Source: S5-327 sp965116015 (GTDB lineage Bacteria > Chloroflexota > Dehalococcoidia > Lucifugimonadales > Australimonadaceae). From it: a DNA stretch of 64,000 bases. A model generated the notes under the pieces. The model did not search any database and was not told the DNA's origin. It was given only the letters and a program-made list of their open reading frames with translations. The stretch is taken from positions 1,116,001-1,180,000 of the forward strand of contig OZ220477.1 in NCBI GenBank assembly GCA_965116015.1, in the 5' to 3' direction. Below are positions 57,192 to 64,000 of the stretch, piece by piece; position 1 is the stretch's first letter; the number at the start of each line of letters is the position of its first letter. Both the position numbers and the translations under genes were made by a program.

Positions 57192-58211
57192 ATGAGCGAA
57201 ATAAGCGAATCCCCGCGCATCGCCCTCACCCTCGGCGACCCCGTCGGCATCGGCCCCGAAGTCGTCGCCAAAACCCTCTCAAACCCCGACCTCTGGCGGG
57301 ACGTCCTCCCCCTCGTCGTCGGCTCCCCCGACGTCCTCGACAAAGCCCTCTCCCTCATCGGCTCCCCCCTCCGCGCCCGCGAAATCCCCAACCCGAACGA
57401 ATCCGCCCCCCACGAACGCATCCCCGTCATCTCCCCGCGCCACGACCCCGGACTCGCCGACCTCCCCTACGGCGTAGTATCCCCCCGCGCAGGAGCCGCC
57501 GCAGTCGCCTGGGCGACCGCCGCCGCCCGCCTCGCCCTCAACAACAACGTCAACGCCATCGCCACCGCCCCCATCAGCAAAGAAGCCGCCAAACTCGCCG
57601 GACACGACAACTTCGGCCACCAGGAAATCTACCAGAACCTCGCCCAAGTCCCACGAGTCCTCACCATGCTCGTCGCCCCCGGACTCCGCGTCGTCCACCT
57701 CACCACACACCACCCCCTACGCAACGCCCCCAACCACGTAACCCGCGACCGCATCCTCGAAGCCCTCACCCTCACACACAACTTCTTCGCCCAACACGGA
57801 TTCCCCAACCCACGCATCGGCGTCGCCGCCCTCAACCCCCACAACGGCGAAGCCGGCCTCATCGGCAACGAAGAAATCAACCACATACAACCCGCCGTCC
57901 ACGACGCCAACCAACTCAACATCAACGCCATCGGACCCATCCCCGCAGACTCCGTCTTCACCCAAGCCGTCGACGGCCTCTACGACGTCGTCCTCGCGAT
58001 GTACCACGACCAGGGACACATCGCCGTCAAAATGCGCGACTGGGCCGCAAGCCTCACCCTCAACATCGGCCTCCCCTTCCTCCGAACATCCGTCGACCAC
58101 GGAACCGCATTCGACATCGCCGGAAAAGGCCTCGCCGACCCCACCGGAATGATCGCAGCCGTCCGCTACGCCGCTCACATCGCCAGCTCCGGACGCATCC
58201 CCCCAAACTAA
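57192..58211 (+). CDS. pdxA: 4-hydroxythreonine-4-phosphate dehydrogenase family (PdxA/PdxA2)
   Basis: A 339-residue NAD-dependent dehydrogenase/decarboxylase. The start MSEISESPRIALTLGDPVGIGPEVVAK is typical, and the three metal-binding His blocks are present: HDNFGHQEIYQNL, THHPLRNAP and AMYHDQGHIAVKM. PdxA makes a vitamin B6 precursor; the closely related PdxA2 acts on D-threonate or D-erythronate 4-phosphate, and YHDQGHIxVK with His is more like the latter, so the substrate is open. The frame extends upstream but the conserved fold starts at 57192. It is followed by proC after 89 bases. Confidence 0.9.
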   Translation: MSEISESPRIALTLGDPVGIGPEVVAKTLSNPDLWRDVLPLVVGSPDVLDKALSLIGSPLRAREIPNPNESAPHERIPVISPRHDPGLADLPYGVVSPRAGAAAVAWATAAARLALNNNVNAIATAPISKEAAKLAGHDNFGHQEIYQNLAQVPRVLTMLVAPGLRVVHLTTHHPLRNAPNHVTRDRILEALTLTHNFFAQHGFPNPRIGVAALNPHNGEAGLIGNEEINHIQPAVHDANQLNINAIGPIPADSVFTQAVDGLYDVVLAMYHDQGHIAVKMRDWAASLTLNIGLPFLRTSVDHGTAFDIAGKGLADPTGMIAAVRYAAHIASSGRIPPN

Positions 58212-58300
58212 CCCCCAGCCCTCCCCCTGCCCAGCGCTATACTCGACGCTCGCCCAGCGTCGCCCCAACCGGCGCTCCCCCTGCGCGAGAGGTCCCCCCA

Positions 58301-59107
58301 ATGCGCGTTTCCTTCATAGGCGGCGGCGTAATGGCCGAAGCAATGCTCAGCAGAGCCCTCGCCGCAGGCCTCTGCAACCCCGGCGACATCACCGTCGCCG
58401 AACCCATCGACGCCCGCCGCAACGAACTCGCCTCCCGCTACAACATCAACGTCTCCCCCAACAACCCCAACGCCGCAGCCGCCGGAGGCCTCCTCGTCCT
58501 CGCCGTCAAACCACAGCACATCCACCACGCCTGCCGCGACCTCCACAACGCCCTCCACGCCGAACAACCCGTAATGTCCATCGCCGCCGGAGTCCCCATC
58601 GCCGCCATCTCCCTCGCCCTCGCCCACAACCCCATCATCCGCGCAATGCCCAACGCCCCCGCCCAGATCGGCGCCGGCGTCTCAGTCTGGACCGCAACCC
58701 CCCAAGTCAACGACAACCACCAGCGCGACGCAGCAGCCCTCCTCCAAACCCTCGGCCTCCAGTGGCGCGTCGACACCGAAGACTACATAGATATGGCCAC
58801 CGCCATCTCCGGCAGCGGACCAGCATACGTCTTCACCTTCATCGAAGCCCTCGCCGAAGCCGCCGTCCACATCGGAATCCCCCGCGATATGGCCCTCACC
58901 CTCGCCCTCGAAACCACCGCCGGCGCCGCCAAACTCGCCAGAGAATCCAACCAAAACCCCGCCATCCTCCGCCAAATGGTCACTTCCCCCGCAGGAACCA
59001 CCGCCGCAGCCCTCCGCGAACTCGAACACGGACGCCTCCGCTCAACCATCATCGACGCCGCAACCGCCGCCCTCCGGCGCGCCCGCGAACTCGGAAACAA
59101 CCAATGA
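58301..59107 (+). CDS. proC: Pyrroline-5-carboxylate reductase
   Basis: A 268-residue NADPH-dependent enzyme catalysing the last step of proline synthesis. The Rossmann start MRVSFIGGGVMAEAMLSRAL, then LLVLAVKPQHIHHACRDL, IIRAMPNAPAQIGAGVSVW, and the signature region ISGSGPAYVFTFIEALAEAA to SPAGTTAAALRELEHGRLRS are all present and in order. GAGAGGTC lies 12 bases before ATG. Its stop overlaps the YggT-family gene (ATGA), an arrangement widespread in bacteria where proC and yggT are neighbours. Confidence 0.96.
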   Translation: MRVSFIGGGVMAEAMLSRALAAGLCNPGDITVAEPIDARRNELASRYNINVSPNNPNAAAAGGLLVLAVKPQHIHHACRDLHNALHAEQPVMSIAAGVPIAAISLALAHNPIIRAMPNAPAQIGAGVSVWTATPQVNDNHQRDAAALLQTLGLQWRVDTEDYIDMATAISGSGPAYVFTFIEALAEAAVHIGIPRDMALTLALETTAGAAKLARESNQNPAILRQMVTSPAGTTAAALRELEHGRLRSTIIDAATAALRRARELGNNQ

Positions 59108-59361
59108 AAGAAATCCTCTTCCTCCTCCTCGACATACTCTGGTTCCTCCTCATCGCCAACGTCATCCTCTCCTGGCTCATCGTCGCCGGCGTGCGCAACG
59201 ACATCGTCCGCCAGATCTACTCCGCATCCAACCAACTCCTCGACCCCATCCTCCGACCCATCCGGCGCGTCGTCCCCCCCATCGGAATGATCGACATCAC
59301 CCCCCTCATCGCATTCATCCTCATCATCGTCGTCCGGCAGATCCTCAATCGCATCCTCTAA
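59104..59361 (+). CDS. YggT family membrane protein
   Basis: An 85-residue protein with two hydrophobic helices (ILFLLLDILWFLLIANVILS and ITPLIAFILIIVVRQILNRI) and the family motif LLDPILRPIRRVVPPIGMID between them. This is a single YggT unit rather than the double form of enterobacteria. The start overlaps the proC stop by four bases. The family is linked to osmotic tolerance and, in some bacteria and plastids, to division or membrane organisation; its exact role here is unknown. Confidence 0.92.
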   Translation: MKEILFLLLDILWFLLIANVILSWLIVAGVRNDIVRQIYSASNQLLDPILRPIRRVVPPIGMIDITPLIAFILIIVVRQILNRIL

Positions 59362-59416
59362 ACCCCTCCATCCCACTCCCTATCCCCAACGGATAGCGCC
59401 CATCACGCCGCCCAGA

Positions 59417-60430
59417 ATGAACCCCGCCCCCACAATCCTACCCCCCGCGGACAGCGCCCCCGCCATCGTCTCCGACTCCAACATCGCCCTCCCCCAAAAC
59501 CTCGCCAAAGGCCTCCCCCTCTTCACCGCCCCCCTCGAACTCCACATCGGCGGCCAAACCTACGCCGACGGCGTCGACATCACCCCCTCCCGCTTCTACG
59601 AACTCCTCGACAGCGGCGAACAACCCAAAACCTCCGCCCCAACCCCAGGCGCATTCCTCCGCGCATTCCAACAAGCCCAATCCCGCTCCAACAACATCAT
59701 TTGCATCACCATCTCCTCCAACCTCAGCGCCGCCTACAACTCCGCCGCAGAAGCCGCCTCCCTCGCCGCCTCCCAACTCCCAACCCTCCACATCACCCTC
59801 ATCGACTCCCGAACCGCCAGCGCCGCCCAAGCCCTCATCGCCCTCGACGCCGCCCGCGCCGCCGCCCGCAACGCCCCGCTCCACGAAACCCTCCACATCA
59901 TCCAGCAGCGCATCGCCCACACCATCCTCTTCGGCTCCCTCGGCTCAATGCGACACCTCTCCCGCAGCGGACGCATCCCCCTCCCCCTCTTCTGGATAGC
60001 ATCCCTCCTCAACGTCAAACCCGTCCTCCAACTCTCCAACGGAACCATCAGAATGATCGACCGACCCCGCAGCGACGCCAGAGCCCTACAACGCATCGTC
60101 CGCCTCGCCGAACGCCGCCTCGACGGCTCCCCCGCCCGCATCGCCGTCATCCACGCCAACGCCCCCGAAAAAGCCCAACGACTCGCCAACGCCCTCCGCC
60201 AAACCCTCCCCATACAAGAACTCTTCACCGCCGAACTCACCCCAGTCATCGGAGCCCACACCGGACCCGGACTCGTCGGCTGCGCCCTCCAACCCGCCAA
60301 CCGCGACCCCAACCCCGCCCCTCCCCCCAACCCCAACGACCCCCCGCAAACTCCCCCTCCCTCCCCAACAGACAAGGTATCCTCGCCCGAAACCCCCTCC
60401 CCCCAAAACCCGCAACCGCGCACCCCCTAA
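59417..60430 (+). CDS. DegV family fatty-acid-binding protein
   Basis: A 337-residue protein of the DegV/FakB family, which binds a fatty acid and presents it to a kinase for phosphorylation. The early IVSDSNIALPQNLAKGLPLF, then PLELHIGGQTYADGVDITPS, the phosphate/lipid head-group loop region LLDSGEQPKTSAPTPGAF, IICITISSNLSAAYNSAAEA and LGSMRHLSRSGRIPL are recognisable. The last 50 residues are a Pro-rich tail (PAPPPNPNDPPQTPPPSPTD) not usual in the family. No ribosome site is obvious. No FakA-like kinase is nearby. Confidence 0.9.
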   Translation: MNPAPTILPPADSAPAIVSDSNIALPQNLAKGLPLFTAPLELHIGGQTYADGVDITPSRFYELLDSGEQPKTSAPTPGAFLRAFQQAQSRSNNIICITISSNLSAAYNSAAEAASLAASQLPTLHITLIDSRTASAAQALIALDAARAAARNAPLHETLHIIQQRIAHTILFGSLGSMRHLSRSGRIPLPLFWIASLLNVKPVLQLSNGTIRMIDRPRSDARALQRIVRLAERRLDGSPARIAVIHANAPEKAQRLANALRQTLPIQELFTAELTPVIGAHTGPGLVGCALQPANRDPNPAPPPNPNDPPQTPPPSPTDKVSSPETPSPQNPQPRTP

Positions 60431-60471
60431 CCCCCCTCGCCCGCCTCCAAACACAAACAGGAGCAACCCTA

Positions 60472-61989
60472 ATGGTCACCCTCCGCGCCCAAGCCGGCGA
60501 CATCGCCCGATTCCCCGCCGACGCCGTCATCGTCAACCTCTTCGACGGCGTAACCCGCCCCGCCGGCGCAACCGGCGCCGTCGACAACGCCCTCAACGGC
60601 GCCATCTCCCAACTCATCGCCGACAACGAAATCACCGGCAAGCAAGGCGAGATCGCCCACATCCACACCCTCGGGAAAATCCCCCCAAAACGCGTCGTCA
60701 TCGTCGGCCTCGGCAACCGCGAAAAACTCAACCCCCACGCCATCCGCGACCTCGCTGCCGAAGCCGCCCGGTACGCCCAGCGCATCGGCGCCCGCAGCGC
60801 CGCATCCATCGCCCACGGCGCAGGCATCGGCGCAATCAACCCCGCACACTCAGCCCAGGCAATAGCCGAAGGCTCCATCCTCGGCCTCTACCGATTCAAC
60901 CGCCACCAAGCCAGCAACAACGACAACAAGCTCCTCAACGAAATCACCCTCGTCGATCACGACCCATCCCGCATCCCAGCCCTCGCCGACAGCCTCCGAA
61001 AAGGCGCCGTCCTCGCCGAATGCGCAGCCCTCGCCCGCGACCTCGTCAACGAACCCGCAAACGTCATCAACCCCGCCCGCCTGGCCGAAATCGCAACCGA
61101 CATCGCCCGCGACGCCAACCTCCACATCAGCGCCCTCAACCGCGACGACATCGCCCAGCACGGAATGAACGCCATCCTCGCCGTCTCCTCAGGCAGCGCC
61201 AGCGAACCGCGACTCATCTCAATGGAATACCTCGGCGACCCCAACCAACCCGAAAACAACATCGCCCTCATCGGCAAAGGAGTCACCTTCGACTCCGGCG
61301 GCATCTCCATCAAAGGAGCCAACCGCATGTGGGAAATGAAAGGCGATATGAGCGGCGCAGCAGCCGTCATCGCCGCCATGAAAGCCATCGCCAACCTCCA
61401 ACCCAGAATCAACGTCTTCGGCGTCGTCCCAGCCGTCGAAAACATGCCCTCCGGAACCGCCCTCCGTCCCGGCGACATCATCCGCGCTATGAACGGCAAA
61501 ACCATCGAAGTCGACAACACCGACGCCGAAGGACGCCTCATCCTCGCCGACGCCATCTCCTACATCCGCCAAACCAAAAACCCCCAACGCATCGTCGACA
61601 TCGCCACCCTAACCAGCGCCGCCATCGTCGCCCTCGGACACGTCTCCTCAGCCCTTATGGGAACCTCCCAAACCCTCGTCGACTCCATCCTCGCAGCCTC
61701 CCGATCCACCGGCGAGAAACTATGGCAGCTCCCACTCTTCGACGAATACAAACGCCAGATCCGCTCCGACTACGCCGACATCAAAAACACCGGCGGACGG
61801 CCCGCCGGCGCCATCACCGCAGCCCTCTTCATCGCCGAATTCACCGAAAACGCCCAATGGGCCCACCTCGACATCGCCGGAACCTTCCTCTCCGACCGCC
61901 TCGACGGACACCTCGTCAAAGGCGCAACCGGCGTCCCCGCCCGAACCCTAGTCCAACTCGTCGAAAACCTCGCCGCCGCCAACAACTAA
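60472..61989 (+). CDS. pepA: Leucyl aminopeptidase (M17 family)
   Basis: A 505-residue two-metal aminopeptidase. The M17 catalytic domain starts near residue 190 and shows the metal ligands and catalytic residues in ALIGKGVTFDSGGISIKGA (Lys, Asp), MWEMKGDMSGAAAVI (Lys, Asp) and the family signature NTDAEGRLILADA (Asp, Glu, Arg). The N-terminal domain is of normal length, beginning MVTLRAQAGDIARFPADAVI. GGAG lies nine bases before the ATG. The enzyme trims N-terminal residues in the cytosol as a hexamer, and in some species also binds DNA. Confidence 0.96.
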   Translation: MVTLRAQAGDIARFPADAVIVNLFDGVTRPAGATGAVDNALNGAISQLIADNEITGKQGEIAHIHTLGKIPPKRVVIVGLGNREKLNPHAIRDLAAEAARYAQRIGARSAASIAHGAGIGAINPAHSAQAIAEGSILGLYRFNRHQASNNDNKLLNEITLVDHDPSRIPALADSLRKGAVLAECAALARDLVNEPANVINPARLAEIATDIARDANLHISALNRDDIAQHGMNAILAVSSGSASEPRLISMEYLGDPNQPENNIALIGKGVTFDSGGISIKGANRMWEMKGDMSGAAAVIAAMKAIANLQPRINVFGVVPAVENMPSGTALRPGDIIRAMNGKTIEVDNTDAEGRLILADAISYIRQTKNPQRIVDIATLTSAAIVALGHVSSALMGTSQTLVDSILAASRSTGEKLWQLPLFDEYKRQIRSDYADIKNTGGRPAGAITAALFIAEFTENAQWAHLDIAGTFLSDRLDGHLVKGATGVPARTLVQLVENLAAANN

Positions 61990-62067
61990 CCAACCCGCAA
62001 ACCCCTCGACGCCCGCCCAACGCCCAAACCTCCCCAGCGCCGCAACTAACTCCGCCCGGAAAACCCT

Positions 62068-63786
62068 ATGCTCACCAGCATCGCCATCCGCAACTTCAAA
62101 CAATTCGACAACACAACCGTCGAACTCGCCAGCCCCGTCGTCTTCATCGGCCCCAACAACTCCGGCAAAACCTCCGCTATGCAAGCCCTCGCCCTCTGGA
62201 GCATCGGCCTCAAACGATGGCTCGAACGCGGCGGCAAACGCCAGCGCGCCGTAACCATCAACCGCCAAGACCTCTTCGCCCTACCCGTCCCCCAAGCCAA
62301 CCTCCTCTGGAGAAACCTCCACGTCCGCAACTCAGGAAAGAACGCCTACGGCAAACAGACAACCTCCAACGTCCTCATCCACATAACCGTAAACGGCGTA
62401 ACCAACGGCCGAACCTGGTCCTCCCCCCTCGAATTCGACTACGCCAACCCCGAATCCCTCTACTGCCGGCCGCTCCGCCTCAACGGAACCCTCGCCAACA
62501 TCCCCGACGAAGCCAAAAACCTCCACATCGCCTTCCTCCCGCCTATGTCCGGCCTCGCCGCCGCCGAAACCCGGCTGCCCCCAGGAGCCGTCAACGTCCG
62601 CATCGGCGAAGGACGAACCGCCGAAGTCCTCCGAAACCTCTGCCACTCCATCTCCCGCCAGCAACCCGACCGCTGGAAACAACTCGTCCAGCACATACAC
62701 AACCAATTCGGCGCAACCATCGAAACACCGCGCGACGTCCCCGAACGCGGCGAAATCACAATGTCCTACACCGAACGCGACAACCGCTCCGGCAAAGACG
62801 TCCGCTTCGACCTCTCATCAAGCGGACGAGGTCTCCAGCAAACGCTCCTCCTCCTCGCATACCTCTACGCCAACGACGGCGCCGTCCTCCTCCTCGACGA
62901 ACCCGACGCCCACCTCGAAATACCCCGCCAGCGCGAAACCTACCGCATGATCGCCAGCATAGCCGCCAGCGCGCACAACCAGTGCATCATCGCCAGCCAC
63001 TCCGAAGTCATACTCGACGAAGCCGCCGAAAAAGACGTCGTCATCGCATTCGTCGGCAAACCCCACCGCATCGACAATCGCGGAAGCCAGCTCCGCAAAT
63101 CCCTCCGCGACATCCCCTTCTCCCACTACTACCAAGCAGAGCAAACCGGATGGGCCCTCTACCTCGAAGGCTCCACAGACCTCGCCATCCTCCAAGCCTT
63201 CGCCGAACGCCTCCGCCACCAGCGCGCGATTCAAGCCCTCCAGCGACCCTTCGTCCACTACACAGGAAACCTCCCAGCCAAAGCCAGCGACCACTTCCAC
63301 GGCCTCCGCGAAGCCTTCCCCCATCTCAAAGGACTCGCCCTCTTCGACCGCCTCGAACCCTCCCCCGCAAGCGACGGCCTCCGCATAATCACCTGGCGCC
63401 GGCGCGAAATCGAGAACTACCTCTGCTCGCAAGCAACGCTCGAAAACCTCGCCGCCGAATCCGCAGAACAAGACGAAATCGGCCTGTCCGTCGCCCCCGA
63501 AGCCGAACGACGGCTCGCAGCAATGCGCCAAGCCATCGACGAAGTCGCTCAAGCAATGACAACCCTCCGCAGAGGCTCCCCCTGGAGCCCCGACTGCAAA
63601 GCCAGCGACGACTTCCTCGCTCCCCTCTTCGAAACCTACTACTCCAACCTCAACCTCCCCAACCTCATGAACAAAAGCGCCTTCCACTCCCTCGTCCCCT
63701 ACGTCCCCAACAACGAAATCGACCCCGAAATCTCCGCCAAACTCGACGCCATCGCAAACATCCACGAATCCGCCTCCCCCCACTAA
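62068..63786 (+). CDS. OLD-like ATPase with C-terminal TOPRIM-type region
   Basis: A 572-residue protein. The ABC/SMC-type ATPase has Walker A FIGPNNSGKTSAMQAL near residue 30, a signature-like FDLSSSGRGLQQTLLLLAYL and Walker B GAVLLLDEPDAHLEI near 275, then CIIASHSEVILDEAA. After residue 360, ALYLEGSTDLAILQAF has the Glu and Asp spacing of a TOPRIM nuclease, as in OLD-family proteins. Size and order resemble GajA of Gabija, but its partner helicase would lie beyond the window edge, so a stand-alone class 1 OLD nuclease is equally possible. The start MLTSIAIRNFKQF is the typical first strand. Codon use matches the housekeeping genes. Confidence 0.85.
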   Translation: MLTSIAIRNFKQFDNTTVELASPVVFIGPNNSGKTSAMQALALWSIGLKRWLERGGKRQRAVTINRQDLFALPVPQANLLWRNLHVRNSGKNAYGKQTTSNVLIHITVNGVTNGRTWSSPLEFDYANPESLYCRPLRLNGTLANIPDEAKNLHIAFLPPMSGLAAAETRLPPGAVNVRIGEGRTAEVLRNLCHSISRQQPDRWKQLVQHIHNQFGATIETPRDVPERGEITMSYTERDNRSGKDVRFDLSSSGRGLQQTLLLLAYLYANDGAVLLLDEPDAHLEIPRQRETYRMIASIAASAHNQCIIASHSEVILDEAAEKDVVIAFVGKPHRIDNRGSQLRKSLRDIPFSHYYQAEQTGWALYLEGSTDLAILQAFAERLRHQRAIQALQRPFVHYTGNLPAKASDHFHGLREAFPHLKGLALFDRLEPSPASDGLRIITWRRREIENYLCSQATLENLAAESAEQDEIGLSVAPEAERRLAAMRQAIDEVAQAMTTLRRGSPWSPDCKASDDFLAPLFETYYSNLNLPNLMNKSAFHSLVPYVPNNEIDPEISAKLDAIANIHESASPH

Positions 63787-63809
63787 CCCCGCGCCCAATC
63801 ACCTCCCCA

Positions 63810-63958
63810 CATCGCTCCCCCGCAGGCGCGACGAACCTTTCCTTAGGCATGGGGATGAACCCGATACGGACACGGACACCGATACGGATACGGAAACCTT
63901 TCCTTAGGCATGGGGATGAACCTCCCATCCTCATCGCTCCCCGCAGGCGCGACGAACC
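63810..63958. repeat. Interleaved direct repeats at the right edge
   Basis: Two repeat types occur in pairs. One, CATCGCTC, four to five C, then GCAGGCGCGACGAACC, lies at 63810-63837 and 63932-63958. A perfect 27-base repeat starting ACCTTTCCTTAGGCATGGGG and ending ATGAACC lies at 63835-63861 and 63896-63922. Between the latter, 63862-63893 is a GATACGGA/CACGGACAC micro-repeat. No gene is seen. Confidence 0.75.
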
Positions 63959-64000
63959 CCTGGCCCTGTTCCAGCGCGTCGAACAAGCCCCGCCCGGTCC

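Overview
The window is a high-GC bacterial chromosome segment carrying a very large type I-E CRISPR-Cas locus and, directly beside it, a helicase/methyltransferase defence operon whose specificity domain looks switchable by DNA inversion. The + strand is strikingly C-rich and G-poor in genes of either orientation and between genes, except in the defence region (about 10-45 kb), which is more balanced. Rieske ring-hydroxylating oxygenases, a DegV protein, ftsZ followed by nrdR, and a free-living lifestyle suggest a Chloroflexota bacterium (Dehalococcoidia/SAR202-like). That assignment is inference, not shown by the sequence.

Layout. 1-1249: end of a dipeptide-type ABC transporter permease pair. 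1491-6776: a cupin-like protein, a phthalate-dioxygenase-type Rieske oxygenase, a two-subunit ring-hydroxylating dioxygenase, and small unknown proteins interleaved with its subunits. 7002-9715: a NaChBac-like voltage-gated channel and a SulP/STAS anion transporter, both on the minus strand. 10019-19493: the complete I-E set cas3-cse1-cse2-cas7e-cas5e-cas6e-cas1-cas2. 19544-35616: one array of about 264 repeat units (28-nt repeat, 33-nt spacer, 61-nt period), oriented with the cas genes, ending in a degenerate repeat. 35688-36656: a tyrosine recombinase. 36752-37567: a silent, inverted specificity cassette. 37554-41165 and 41162-44410: an Eco57I-type methyltransferase and a PLD-SNF2 helicase, read as helicase then methyltransferase with a 4-base overlap.

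From 44.5 kb on, the window is mostly housekeeping: tRNA-Ala(TGC), a homocysteine methyltransferase/methylenetetrahydrofolate reductase fusion, an L-lactate permease-family transporter, a class I methyltransferase, a large coiled-coil protein, a class V aminotransferase, rsmH, ftsZ, nrdR, pdxA, proC, a YggT protein, a DegV protein, leucyl aminopeptidase, and an OLD-like ATPase/nuclease at the right edge, followed by short direct repeats.

Three observations stand out. (1) The methyltransferase C-terminus and the silent cassette share a gap-free 178-bp inverted repeat (about 94% identical) and a perfect 43-bp inverted repeat. Inversion would swap the target-recognition region, and a tyrosine recombinase lies next to it. 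(2) The array contains a 60-bp insertion made of a 33-nt spacer-like sequence between two copies of a 27-nt segment straddling a spacer/repeat border, as expected from an out-of-register spacer integration. (3) Many spacers recur as near-duplicates with one to several substitutions in the same register, which suggests repeated sampling of diverging targets. All functional calls come from reading the sequence; no database search was run.
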